Assembly (NCBI GenBank): GCA_948474755.1
Contig: CAOLHI010000022.1
Span: 124,001-188,000 of the forward strand
Reading direction: 5' to 3'
DNA from: Ctenosaura bakeri
Taxonomy: Eukaryota; Chordata; Lepidosauria; Squamata; Iguanidae
DNA length: 64,000 nt
This document shows, in pieces, positions 22,890 to 33,985 of this stretch. Each line of letters begins with the position of its first letter. Positions within the stretch are counted from its first letter, which is position 1. The position numbers were made by a program, and so were the translations under genes. The notes beneath the pieces are model-generated. The model made no database searches and was not told the DNA's origin. It saw only the letters and a program-made list of their open reading frames with translations.

Positions 22890-23640
22890 TGGAAAGCAGG
22901 ATTAGACTCACAGGAAAGAGGTATGAAAACTGGAGGAAGGAGAATCAACAGTTTAAGATATGCAGATATACCATGTTACTAGCAGAAGACAGCAAGAACT
23001 TGCAATGATTACTGATGACAATTAAGGGGGGGGGAATCCAAAAGCAGAATTAAGAGTTGAATATTAAAGAAAATGAAAATATTATCCATAGATGATTTAC
23101 CTAACTTTAAAGTTGGTATTGAAGATAATGTAATAGTTAAAGATTTTCTATACCTTGGCTTAAGGTCTTCCCACTCCACACTGTTACAGTGCTATTGTTC
23201 CACTTTCAACATCCTATGGAATTCTGGGGTTTGTAGTTTACTGAGGCCAAAGAGCTCTCTGGTTGAGAATTCTAAAGGCCCCTCCCTAAATTGCAAACCC
23301 CGGAATTCCACAGAATGTTGAAAGTGGAATAATAGCACTATAACAGTATAGGGCGGAAAGGCCTTATTAATCAAAATGAAGACTGTAGTATAGAAATCAG
23401 AAGAAGACTACGACTTGGAAGGACAACTATGAAGTAAGCTAGATAAGATCCTCAGGTGTACAAACATATCATTAAACACCAAAGTAAAAATCATCCAGCC
23501 CATAGTATTTTGGATTTATTTGTGTGAGTTGTAAAAGCTGGACAGTGAAAAAAGCTGACAGGAAGAAGGTCAATGTATCTGAAATGGGGTGCTGGAGGAC
23601 AGTTCTGTACAATGGACCATTCTTACAGATGGTGAGGAGA
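22890..23640 (+). mobile_element. BovB/RTE LINE fragment, plus strand
   Basis: Broken plus-strand frames carry RTE blocks. RINSLRYAD near 22945-22975 is the RT catalytic neighbourhood. DFLYLGLK precedes the nested MITE. NEDCSIEIRRRLRLGRTTM follows it (the EIKRRLLLGRK block). Near 23540-23590 there is a TGRR...YLKWGAGG remnant of the FEMWCWRR block. A 200-bp MITE (23164-23363) splits it. It lies opposite in orientation to the BovB at 17612-20560. Confidence 0.8.
23164..23363. mobile_element. Palindromic 200-bp MITE nested in BovB
   Basis: Ends GGTCTTCCCACTCCACACTG and CAGTATAGGGCGGAAAGGCC are inverted. The whole element nearly folds on itself (CACTTTCAACATCCTATGGA on the left, GAATGTTGAAAGTGG on the right). 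The flanks are TAA and TTA, fitting the TWA target of PIF/Harbinger elements. Relatives are at 24993 and 37708. Confidence 0.85.
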
Positions 23641-23937
23641 CCTTGCACATATGCAAAACCACCCCAAATTGTGCTATTAGTTATTGGTATGAACTAAAAG
23701 TCAGCGTACACACAACAATGTGAGCTATCCACAAATCAGTGCTGTTCACAGTAGTATTACATATGTTATAGTTCAACTATAATGAAGCAGTAGTACATAT
23801 GTTATAGTTAACCAACCAGTAACACAGAAAACAAGATCAAAACCTCAACACAGCAATATTATAAAGAAATAACATGCTAAGAACTAGAAATAACAGCAGG
23901 TTAAAGTGCTATAAGAATATTTACATTTTTAAAACTT

Positions 23938-24480
23938 TTGTAGTTGTGTGCCTTCAGGTCATAAAGAAATTTCAGCAACCCTACAGCAAACCTATCACAG
24001 GGGTTTCTGGGGCTGAGAGTGTGTGATGCTCCCAAGGACATTGGGTTTCCATGGCTGAGTGAGGAACTGAATCCTGGGCTATTTCCACAGGACAGAGGAG
24101 AGGAGCAGGACAGCAACAACACTTTCCCATGACTGTCCTCACAGTCCTGCCCTTCTCACATCCCCAGCCAGTGTGATAGTGGAGTATATCCATCAATGGC
24201 CCCCAATCACATGAGGCTTCCATCACCGCTGACCATGCAGAAGGCCTGGAAGCGCAATCATGCACTTCCTTCCCAACTGCAGCATAAGAAGAAGGGTGGG
24301 TGCAGTGCAGAAGCAAGGAGCATGTCCCTTGTGTCCCCTTCCTCAGGCAGCCTTCCCGGTGCAGACGGGAGTGTTGGGGACACACTCCCATCCCAGCAGA
24401 GGCACTGCCAGGATTGCGATGAGAAAAAGCAGGAGAGTGTTGTCACGAGAAAATGGCCCTGGTCTCCAGGGTCATAGTCT
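23938..24480 (-). mobile_element. tRNA-derived SINE interrupted by a MITE
   Basis: The complement SINE runs from GTTGTGTGCCTTCAGGTC to GAACTGAATCCTG (24076), is interrupted by 382 bp, then resumes at 24459 with CTGGTCTCCAGGGTCATAGT. The outer tRNA head is missing. The interruption duplicates CTG. Confidence 0.85.
24077..24458. mobile_element. GC-rich MITE nested in a SINE
   Basis: Ends GGCTATTTCC and GAAAATGGCC are inverted. The SINE trinucleotide CTG is present on both sides (24074-24076 and 24459-24461), giving a 3-bp target duplication. Removing the element and one CTG restores a continuous SINE, which proves its limits. A PIF/Harbinger-like origin is likely from the 3-bp duplication and the GGCC ends. 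Confidence 0.85.
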
Positions 24481-24992
24481 CTCCCAAATTAAGACTGACT
24501 CCAGGCCTCATGGCTTTCAGAAAATGTATCAAGTGTATGTCTTTAAACTAGCATTTAAAATAATTGCTAGTGAGCTCTTGTCTTGTGTATTTTCAACAGC
24601 TATTGTTCCACTTTGGATTGCTTTACCTTGATGACTTTTGACAAAAAGGTCAGTATAGAAATATTAAGAGTCAAAATAAAGATACTTATCTCTTCAAGAA
24701 AAATCCCTCAACAAAGGTGGAATCATTGCCCTCTTGACAGTTCTGCAGAACTATAACAGTGGGTGTGAATTGCAAGAGAATTTAGCCAGTTGTTTCTTTT
24801 CTCCTTTCATCCTGTTGCTTTCCCCGCTTCACTGATAGCCATTACAAATAACAATGTTGCTGTACTCTAAATCATACTGTTGCTAGAAAACAGGCTCAGT
24901 AATTAGAATACAGGGAAAATACCAACTTCCTATCCAGATCCTTCTCTTGAAATTTGGCGGCACAATTTTCTGAATGATCAGGGCCCTCTCTA

Positions 24993-25194
24993 GGCCATTT
25001 CCGCACTACAGTGTTAAACTGCTGCTATTTCACTTTCAATGCCCTGTGGAATTCTGGGGTTTGTAGTTTACTGAGACCAAAGAGCTCTTTGGCTGAGAAT
25101 TCGAAGTGCCCTTCCCTAAACTACAAACCCCATAATTCCATAGGAGGTTGATAGTGGAATAGCAGCACTTTAACACTGTAGTGCGGAAATGGCC
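24993..25194. mobile_element. Palindromic 202-bp MITE
   Basis: Left end GGCCATTTCCGCACTACAGT and right end ACTGTAGTGCGGAAATGGCC are perfect inverted repeats over 20 bp. The interior is nearly palindromic (GGGTTTGTAGTTTACTGAG against CTAAACTACAAACCCC). The flanks are CTA and TAA. Same family as 23164-23363 and 37708-37910. Confidence 0.9.
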
Positions 25195-25440
25195 TAAGAC
25201 TAGAGAAAAAGCTACAATATTTAAGGCGACACTTGACATTATTCTGAAGAACTCAAAAGCCTACACTCTACTGTTACATTCTGAAGAACTCAAAAGCTTG
25301 CACACTTGTTTAGGTCTTTTTCAGGGAAGGGATGAAGGCTTAAGAATTCTGCCTCCGAATGAAATTTTCTTTCTGTCCCCAGATTTCCAGCACTGAAGTA
25401 ATTTAAAATCTCAGTTGCACATTTAGAAATGTATTTTGGC

Positions 25441-25900
25441 TGTGATAATCAGCTCTTCCCCTTATGCAGGCAAGATAGCTGAAGGGGGACAGTTTCCTCT
25501 CCATGTAAACAAGGAGTTAATGAGGTGCTGGGTTTATGTTACATTTATTGGGGGTCAGCATCACAGAAATACATCAGAGATCACAAGAGACAATTGCTCA
25601 ATAAGAAATAGAAGGTGGTTAGAAGTGTAGAAACTCTGAGATAGTTCCAAGCCACATGATATAAAAGCCTCTGGAGGCCATGAGATGGGATAGAACAAAG
25701 AGGGACAAGGATAAAGGACCAATTGCAGGGTGGGCAAGGCTTGTTCAGACTCCTATCCCCCCCCCCACACACACACCATCTCAGTGTCTGGATATAATAA
25801 TGTGAGTAGAATAGGAATGTTTTTGCTACTTGCATTAGGGACTTAACGTTTAATCCTCTGACTGAAATGACCTAGGCTTGTTTGTAGCTTTTAACTGCTA
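25441..25900 (+). mobile_element. LTR-like repeat, family B, copy 1
   Basis: It begins TGTGATAATCAGCTCTTCCC and aligns with 62081 onward: TAGCTGAAGGGGGACAGTTT, GTTAATGAGGTGCTGGGT, GGGGGTCAGCATCACAG. A TATA-like ATATAAAAGCC (near 25659-25669) stands where copy 2 has TTTAAAATACC. The TG start, TATA box and length suggest an endogenous-retrovirus LTR. The 3' end could not be fixed. Confidence 0.5.
25756..25780. repeat. Poly(C)/CA simple repeat
   Basis: A run of C followed by CA units inside the LTR-like repeat. Confidence 0.85.
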
Positions 25901-27440
25901 AGTAATGCCTGAAGGAAGATTCTTTCATGAATGAGATACCTTTTGTCAATGTGTTTTCCTGCTTAGAACAGAAATCTTTCCTTTTAAAGGTCACCTCTGT
26001 CCATGCTCCCTCCATGCGCCTTGCTTGGTGTGTACACACAGATAGAATTCCCAGCTCTCACAAGGAGTGGAATGAAAAGGCTCTGCAGTCAGAGGTGCAG
26101 ATCTAACAATTCTTTCCCCAGCAGCTTCCTGATGAGTTACTGCATGATGGGGATTAAAATTAGAAGGTGACGGCAGCTAGATGTTCTCCAAGGATCCCAT
26201 CTCCTACCTCAAGATCAGGAGACAACATTGAATAAGAGGTTCCTTCCCTTCACATAGGCATCCAAAGAAAAGTAGCAGGGGATGCAAACATAGCAAATAT
26301 AAGAGTTTTCTAGATGTATACGATTCTCAGTGTCTCATTCTCTGCTAAGCTAGAAATTTGAGGACTGAAATAAAATTCATATCTGGGACATTGCACTCTC
26401 ATTCTGCCCCCATAACTATACCCCTGATTACTATTTTTTTTTAAAAAATCACTATGCAAATCTACATTTAGCCACTCAAGACCTCAGGACAGAATCTACC
26501 ATCAGAAGAAGATAATTGTTAAAAGGAAGGAAGGAAGGAATTGTATGGCACTGTATGTACTGCACACTCCCTGTTAGAAGGTTGTAGTAATTATTGCTGC
26601 AGTTCTTAAGAAGTGGGATTAAACATTCAAACTAAGGCTGGCATCCTTTTAATGAGTTACAACAGTATAAATCCAGCATATGCTACTGTAGCCCATTCGG
26701 GGTGGTATTACAGAAATCAAAATCCTTTTATCAACCACACAACAAGTTTACCAGCCTCCAAAACCACCTTTTAAGCAATGCAGCCCTCCTCAGTGCAGCC
26801 ATTTCTGTATAACTGGAGAGTGTGGGGATTAGTGGAGATGGGTCCAACTCTTTTCCAATGGCTGGACCTTCTGTAAGGATGTCACCTGTGGGAACCTCCT
26901 GAGGTGTTTGCAGATGCCTGCCACAGTGCATCCAGCTGGAAGAAAAAAACTACCGGTAGACCCATCTCCACAGATTCCCCCACCTTCTCACAATACAAAA
27001 CTTGCTAAGCTACAGAGGGGGCTGCATCACTTAAAAGGGGGGAGGTAGCACCAGAAGACATAGCTATATGTCAGACATATGTCTCCCAGTGCAGAATCCC
27101 AGACTGTCTTTTGTCTTAGACTATTTTCTGCAAATTCCTAGCACCAGCTTCAACATTTTATTCCCAATCTCAAGTGGGAGGTCCTCCAGACAGGGCAAAT
27201 ACATTGGGAGTTTGCTGAAGACCGAAGTGTTTGTAGCTTTAGTTATTGGAGTTTTTTTAAAAAAAAAATCCAAATGACACTTCTGTTATCCTGGAAACTC
27301 CCAGCACCACCTGCAACATTTTATTACCATCCTCGGTTAGTGTCCTTTTTAACTCCAAATCATAGCAGAACAGAAAAGTATCCTTCTCTTCTCCTCCTCC
27401 CACTTTTTAACAGCAGTTTTTAAAGTGTTGTGGTGCTGTG
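25901..27440. other. No recognised element; diverged direct repeat near 27140-27345
   Basis: CCTAGCACCAGCTTCAACAT then TTTATTCCCA at about 27140 recurs as CCCAGCACCACCTGCAACAT then TTTATTACCA at about 27299, indicating an old duplication of about 160 bp. Nothing else was recognised. Confidence 0.4.
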
Positions 27441-27443
27441 ACA

Positions 27444-27645
27444 AGAGCCAGCATGGTCTAGTGGTTTGAGCATTGGACTACAGTCTTGAAGATCAGGGTT
27501 CAATTCTCTGCTTGGCCATGGAAACCCACTGAGTGACCTTGGACACATCACGCATTCTCAGCCCCAGAAAATCCTCTGATAGGTTCACCTTAAGGTCGCC
27601 ATAAGTCAGAAATGATTTGAAAGCAAAGAATAACAACAAAGTGTC
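27444..27645 (+). mobile_element. tRNA-derived SINE, full length
   Basis: Head GAGCCAGCATGGTCTAGTGG (A-box-like TGGTCTAGTGG at 27454-27464) and B-box GGTTCAATTC at 27497-27506. Then CATGGAAACCCACTGAGTGA, a shortened middle without the AAATCTTGCCAAGAAAACC block, and the tail CCATAAGTCAGAAATGATTT with AACAACAA. The internal gap is a copy-specific deletion. Confidence 0.9.
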
Positions 27646-28895
27646 ACACGTGACAGTGAAATGACACTTTTTCACTATAACACTATGAAAATTTTTAGAA
27701 AAATATTCCAAGAAAAGAAAATTTGCACTTCAAACCATAGAACCACCTCAGCAAATCACCTCCCAGTGTGTTTGGTTTTTAAATACATTGGAAGACCCCT
27801 AATACATATCTGAGAAATTGAATAGTGAGGCAATAACAACTCATGGAGTTATATTGTGAGAATGCACTCTACTGTAGACCAATTTGGAAGAGCAGTTAGT
27901 GGGCAGGAATATCATCCCAGCACTCTGACGTGAAGCACACACAGTCTGCTCAGATTATGGACCCCCTCACACACACACACTTAATTATATATCATACCCA
28001 CAGAGTGAGATATAGTTGTACAGTTGCCTCAGAGAATAATCTTTTGCCATGTCTTGTATTCATTGTCATAAAATTAAGTAGCAAACTCTACACCAGCTGA
28101 TCTTATTTTCTCTTGTGATTGTTTTCCTACGTAGAAGCATCCCATAATCAGGCATTTATCTCTTTTGTTCTGAAATATAAGCACCTCACCTCACAATTAT
28201 ATAGTGCCTTTGCTCATACAGGGCTTTATTTGCACCTAAGTGACATCTCTTCTGCTGGCAGAACCTGGAGATGTTGCCATTTGAAAAAGGGGTGAGTAGA
28301 CTCAGCCAGTCCTATTCCATGATGCAGCATTCTCAGATTGTGCAATCAAAAAGGCAAACTTTTTGCTTTGAGTGTAAACATAACTAGGAGTCATCCTAAA
28401 CTCATTGTCCCAAGGTGATCTGCTTGCCCTTCTATACACATCTCAGTACAAACAAGATGAAAATAACCCCAAAGTCACTTCTTCTCAAAGCTGACTTATT
28501 ATTAAATGTTTTCAGAAGTTAACCATTAATGATAGCATTTCCTACTAAAGTTTTGTAAAAATATATAGTTTGCTTTTCAACATTTTCAAGGGTGGATAGG
28601 TTATATTTTGTTCCAAAGCCTGGCTGTGTGATTTGCTTAATTTTTTCCCCCATTACATAACTTAGTTACAGTCAGCACAGCAAAAGGTCAGCAGCACTCA
28701 GGTTGATCTCTCCTCATGTTGATCATTCTCTAAATGGGAAATCAACAATAAATGAATGTGTATGAAACTGCTTTATTTCTTAGACCTCTAGGCAGGCTCA
28801 AAATTTTTTTTTTTTCTCATACGTGAATCTACATTTTGTCAAATCTGCCTGAATTCTGTTAGAGTTTTCCTAGCTTCCCATCATCCCCTATAGCC
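27646..28895. other. No recognised feature
   Basis: AT-rich DNA with short CA and T runs. No coding or repeat signal was supported. Confidence 0.4.
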
Positions 28896-28897
28896 TA

Positions 28898-29020
28898 GAG
28901 ATGGGTAGTAGCAGCCTCTGGACAGTTTACAACTCCTAGCAAGCCTAGCCAACATAGCCAAACAGTTAGGGACTGTGGGGAGCTAAGAACATCTGAAGGG
29001 CAAGAGTTGCTCCCAGGTCT
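28898..29020. mobile_element. Possible hAT-like MITE
   Basis: The interior motifs ACAACTCCTAGCAAGCC and AAGAACATCTGAAGGGC resemble common reptile hAT MITEs with ACAACTCCCAGNATGCC and ACATCTGGAGGGC. The ends (TAGAGATGGGTAGTAGCA, and TTGCTCCCAGGTCTA) are weakly inverted. No duplication was identified. Confidence 0.5.
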
Positions 29021-29024
29021 AGAT

Positions 29025-29162
29025 CAGTGGTTCTCAAGCTTCAGCTCTCTAGATGCTTTGGGCTTCAGTTTCCAGAATCCTTCCCCAGTCACCACGCTCA
29101 CTAGGGATTCTGTGTGCTCAAAATCCAAAATATCTGAAGGACCCAAGGTTGAGAACCATTAC
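29025..29162. mobile_element. Short hAT-like MITE
   Basis: Left end CAGTGGTTCTCAAGCTTC and right end AAGGTTGAGAACCATTA are inverted repeats of the same kind as the hAT at 5360-6006. At 138 bp it cannot encode a transposase. Confidence 0.65.
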
Positions 29163-29650
29163 TTTAAGGTTCTCGAAACCTGAGATGAAGACATACATTT
29201 TGTGGATCCCTGGAAAACTATGTTTCTGGGCCTGAAGTGTTTGTGGACTCCTCATCTCAAGTCTCCCATCCTTCTACAATTTCTCACTTTTCCATTCGCT
29301 GCATAACTTTACATTCATGTGTTGCCCCCTTGGTAAACCCTGTCCCGGGGTCTACAACTTTGATATAAAATTAATCTAACCCACCAGAGAGGTCACTCGA
29401 ATGTGCACATAGGCAATAATGGTCGTACGATCGAATAAACCAGATCAGGCCAGTAAAATCCCCAGTCACATAGCAACAGGAGACCTCAAGTTGTGATCAC
29501 CCATGGTGGACAAAAGGTCCTTAACCTTTAAGGAGTCCACTTGAAGGAAGTAAAAGTGCTCCCAGAAAATGGGGCACTGGAAGCAATAGAACCTTATCAA
29601 ATCCATCTCCAGAAACTCATATTACAGCCTCAAAGTGGAGGAAGATCCTG

Positions 29651-30514
29651 TTACTGGGATGACACTTTGTTATTTCCAGCATTTCCATCGCCTCCCATCT
29701 ATTAGCTTGCTGCTTTGCTAACAGTAATTGATGGATTGTTAATTGCTGTGTATTTTAAGGGGTTGGTTTAGGTGGGTTGGTGGGTGGGGAGGATTGGGTA
29801 TGTTTTTAATGTCTTTTAATGTCTTTTAATGTATAATGTATTTTATGTTGTTCGCCGCCTCGATCCATGTGGAGAGGCAGGATATAAATACATTTTATTA
29901 TTATTTATTATTATTATCTTCCGATATCAGAGAAATGCCAGGTGTGGAGTTGTTTTTCTTTTCTGTCCCTGTTTGTTTTCCCCAGGAAAGGATTTGCCTT
30001 CAAAGTAAATTTTTCCTACAAATAGTCCCTGTTTTTGGGCTAGTTAGGCAAGAGGCGAGGCAAGGAGAAGAAGTATGATGCCTCCCGGTCATACCAACTG
30101 ACCGGTCCCCCCTCCAGACAGCTGCATGATCTCCTCAGCATCTCTTCGCTGAGCTGCTGTTCGACCGCTGTTTCCCGGACCAAGGACTTCAGGAAGAGGT
30201 GCAGTATCACCCAAGCTGTGAATCCCTCAACAATCCCTCTGTCTTATTTTCACTCTTTATTTCTATTAGCCCTTGGATGTGTGTGTGTGTGTTTGTGTTA
30301 GTGCAAACTATTACTATTCAATAATGTCATTTATTGGACCTTTTTGTGTGATTTCTGACTGAGCCTGACCTTGTAAACATTGGGTAAAAGATCCTTAATT
30401 ACCCTGCCCTCTTTGCATTGCTAAAGCAGTGTTCATAGCTAATTTTCCCCACAAGTGATAATTTTGACAGGCATTGGGAACCCCCCTAAGGGAACCCCAG
30501 CAAGCAGGGTAACA
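29651..30514 (+). mobile_element. Solo LTR, family A, copy 4, interrupted
   Basis: The 3' portion matches family A: CTTGTAAACATTGGGTAAAA, TTACCCTGCCCTCTTTGCAT, AGCTAATTTTCCCCAC and the end GCAGGGTAACA. The tetranucleotide CCTG precedes 29651 (29647-29650) and follows 30514 (30515-30518). The 5' end reads TTAC instead of TGTTAC, so a TG may have been lost from CCTGTGTTAC. A LINE-tail-like segment (about 29700-29925) interrupts it. Confidence 0.7.
29700..29925 (+). mobile_element. LINE 3'-tail-like segment within the solo LTR
   Basis: Contains AATGTCTTTTAATGTCTTTT and the terminal GCCGCCTCGATCCATGTGG, AGAGGCAGGATATAAATAC, followed by ATT-type repeats. This is the same tail as at 7980-8049. The edges are approximate. 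Confidence 0.55.
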
Positions 30515-30518
30515 CCTG

Positions 30519-33300
30519 CCCGCACACCCTTTTCTCTGTCGCATAGTATTTCTATGGGACAACTATGAGAATAGCCTCTGCATTTTGCTCCCCTTAAGGA
30601 TACCTGACTTTGCACATCATTCGTTCGCACATCATATCTTCCAGTCTAGCTACCTTCTATCAAGGTGGCTAGACTGGCAGGTATGATGTGCAAAGCGTGT
30701 CTAGACTGTGACTGTCCTACCAAAAAATTAACCCTGGCCCACTTTTCTGGCTACTGATTCTGCTTCAACTTGATGTTTCAGTAAAAAAAAAAGAGAGAAA
30801 AAATCTTCCAAGGCACAGGAGTTAGGTCCTTTCTATTTCAGGAAGCAAATCCATACTTTGAATTCTTACTTTAAGTCAGTGCCACTCAAACTGATGGTCT
30901 CTAGACTGGTACTGGTCCACAAGCCATCAGCTGGCTATGGTGAATTGTTGGGGGGGCACAATTGTAACCAATGGATATAAATATATATAAATATAAATAT
31001 GGTATCTTGGCACACTGGAGGCGGGGAAATGCCAGGCTTTCATGCAAGAGAACCTAAAATGATACATTTCATCGTTCACAATTCTCATTTTTCAAATTTG
31101 GATTGGGAATGGGAAAATAAAGCTCTGGGTTTATAACCAAGGAATTAATCAGTCATTTTACTGCAGGCGCAAATCACTCTACATTCTGCCTCTGGGAGCA
31201 GCAGGAGCCCACAGAACTTTCATGTTGGTAATTAGCATGCCACTGCAAAGGTTCAACTTTGGCCATTTTCAGAGGCAGGAGAAAGCTAAATACACATAGA
31301 ATTCTGTGCAAGAGCAGGCTAAGGTCTTTGTTTTTTTTTTCTGTCTGAGATGTAAAACAAGATGGCATCATGCTCCATTCTGCCTACAAAAGGCATCCAG
31401 ACTAGTAAGCACTTGAATTCTGGGAATGGGCCAGCATCTTCCTCTGCCCCTGAGTCCAGCAAGCTAGCTGAGAAAGTGCAATGCAGGCTGCACATGAAGC
31501 ATCAGAGCTTGGCAAAGTAACTTTTCTAGACTATAACACTCAGAATCAACCAGCCATTTTGGGAGTTATATACCAAAAATGTATCAGTTGCAACACATAG
31601 CTCAGTTTTGTAATGGAAAGAAATAGCCAGGTTGCTAACCTCTGTCTGAACACCTGCTGCCTGAGGCAACCATATAATTCTACCTAATGGAGTCATTCCT
31701 GGCTCTCTGCTTCCTGTAGCCCGTGAGCCTGTTTCTCCAGTGCAGCTGGCAGATGAGCAAGTGGCCAGGAGAGTCGTGGAAAAGGAATCCATAGTCATCT
31801 TTATCTGTTTTTTGAAACAGGCCAGATACAATTTATTCACATTATAATTTATCCTTTGCAATAGGTACTCACACATAACAGAGCAGCTAGACTACAGGCT
31901 TGGGTTTGTTAAAAATAGCCAATAAATAAATACTGTTGAAACCTGATTTGCATAATTACATTTCCTATTTCAGCTACCCTCAGAGGAATAAAAAAATGCT
32001 TGCAAGGCAACTGTACTTCACAAGGTTAATGCTGGAGACTATCAGAACACTGCACATCAAATGCAAACACCATTTTAAAAAAAAAGTGAATTGGTTTTCT
32101 GCGTTTCTATGCCTCAGAAACTGGTTAACATTTTCCTGTGGCCCTGCAACAGATATTTCCCTTATCCATCAGATATTTGTCCACAAAACCAACATACTAG
32201 CACGCAGTGAAATTGACACTGTTAATTTTTAAAAAGAAATCAAACCTGCTTAGCAACAGCATTTTAATGGTTTTGTAATAATTAACAGAGTAAACACATT
32301 TTTAAAAGACTCTTGAGAGCTTCTTTCTTTATCCGCCTCCCTTTTTTTTTTTTTACCCACATAAAATATTCTGCCTCAACAGCTGGTTGTGGTTGGTAAA
32401 GGTGCCAACAGCTGTTAGAACATGAGCGTTCTGCCGTTTGTGCACATTCTGTTGAGCCAGCTAGATTGGAAACACTCCACTCTGCTGAGAACACCCAAGT
32501 CAGAACAAGCCCCTGCTTACCATGCTACGGTGAAAGCTCTCAAGGGAAGATGGAATCCGATCAACTGTTAACCATTGGCACCATGGGGGTATGAAGAAAG
32601 TCCTCTAACTACTTATCGTCCTCTTAAATTCAGTCAGGCAGCACGTTTGTTGCCTCTCTCTATTTCAGATGAATTAACTCCCCCCCCCAAGCTGGTATCT
32701 TGCCATTCCAAAAAGTTCAAGAGATCATCAATGTGTTTTTCCCCTGCTGTGAACTTTAGTGTTGACAATAGTTTTCCAGAAACAGAAAAAGAAGGGAGAA
32801 ACATCAAGTAGAGTCAAGTTGTGTTTTCAAATGCTGTTGAGCACGGCAACCATTCCATTTATCTTTTCTAGACATTGTAAATCAATGACTTAGCTCCCCA
32901 TTGAGCTCCCTGCTGAAACTGCATATGACACCTCCCCGAAGCAACTGAACTAGCTCTTGAGTGCTATGGTTTTTCTGAAACTGCTTGGTTTGAACACTTC
33001 TAGACTTGAGTGTCAAACATAGACTGCTGCCATTTGCTACATCCATTCTTCAGTGTAGGGCCTTCCTAAGACATCTTGCTGCCAGAGGTAGAAAAAGAAA
33101 CAGCACACTACTGAATGAGGATGCTCCCTGGACTAAGCAGATTATTTTACTGCCTGTGGCAAAAAAGATTTTGATTTCATCTGAAGTATATATATTAAGA
33201 GACTGCTGTTGGAAATCTTAAGTGGTTTCCTATTCGTTCCATATCTCCCTCAGCTTCAGAGATGCCATAAATAAATCCCTAAATGAAAATAAATGAGACA
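30519..33300. other. Mostly unrecognised; hAT-like end near 30880
   Basis: At 30880-30960, CAGTGCCACTCAAACTGATG then TGGTACTGGTCCACAAGCCA resembles the left part of reptile hAT repeats (CAGTGGTACTCAAACTGTGG), but no right end was found. The rest shows no gene or repeat that could be supported. Confidence 0.4.
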
Positions 33301-33302
33301 TG

Positions 33303-33512
33303 GTGCCCTTTCATACCACAGGACTATGGCATTATGATTTTCCTTTAACTGCCATGGCTGCATCCTGTGGAATCCTGGGATTGGTAATTTGGTCAGAGGC
33401 ACCAGAGAAGCTTTTTGGCTAAGAATTGTAAAGGTCTCTCTCTCAACTGGAAGTCCCAGCATTCCACAGGGTGGAACCACAAGAGTTAAAGTGGAATCGT
33501 AGAGCTATAATT
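33303..33512. repeat. Palindromic MITE-like repeat (decayed)
   Basis: The left arm (GGCATTATGATTTTCCTTTA, GCATCCTGTGGAATCCTGGG) is mirrored by CCCAGCATTCCACAGGGTGG, AGTTAAAGTGGAATCGTAGA on the right. The centre CTTTTTGGCTAAGAATTGTA resembles the middle of the 200-bp MITE family. The ends are too eroded to fix. Confidence 0.6.
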
Positions 33513-33514
33513 AC

Positions 33515-33985
33515 ATAATTAAGCCTTCTCAGTGGCTGCTCCTAAGCATTCTCAATTTATGTACTAAATCCACAGTGTCACCCTCTCTGTCTTTAATGTC
33601 CACTCTTCATTCACACTCTGAGCAGAATCAGTTCAAAGTAGTAAGCCTTCTCAGTGGCTGTTCCCATCCATGGGAGGTCCAGCTGACCTCTTGCCTTCTC
33701 TCTGTTCGCCAGCAGGCAAGGGCCTTTTTATTTAGAGATGTCTTTGGTTTTTGACTTGTTGCAACAAGTAGAGCTTTTAATGAGATGTGTTGTGTTTATC
33801 TCTTTTCCTTATGAGCTAAATGTGTTTTTAAAACTATCTTTAATTTGTGTTTCTAAACAGAATTGTTGTTTGATTCTTCTTACTTTTTGTATTAATAGTT
33901 TTTTAGCTGTACTTTGTTTTAACTTTTTTTAAGCCTTCTTGAATCTTGTGCTGGGAGAAAGGTGGGATGTAAAATAAAATAGTCT
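33515..33985 (+). mobile_element. L2-like LINE 3' end with an internal duplication
   Basis: The motif AAGCCTTCTCAGTGGCTG(C/T)TCC occurs at about 33521 and 33642, followed by GGAGGTCC and AAGGGCCTTTTTATTTAGAG, the squamate L2-type 3' coding end and 3' UTR. The terminal GTGCTGGGAGAAAGGTGGGA then TGTAAAATAAAAT closes it. About 120 bp sits between the two copies and also resembles 34555-34625 (TTCACACTCTGAGCAGAATC). Confidence 0.6.

Noticed and set aside
27444..27520. tRNA gene
   Set aside because: A- and B-box-like motifs exist, but the rest does not fold as a cloverleaf and continues into the SINE body shared by about ten copies.
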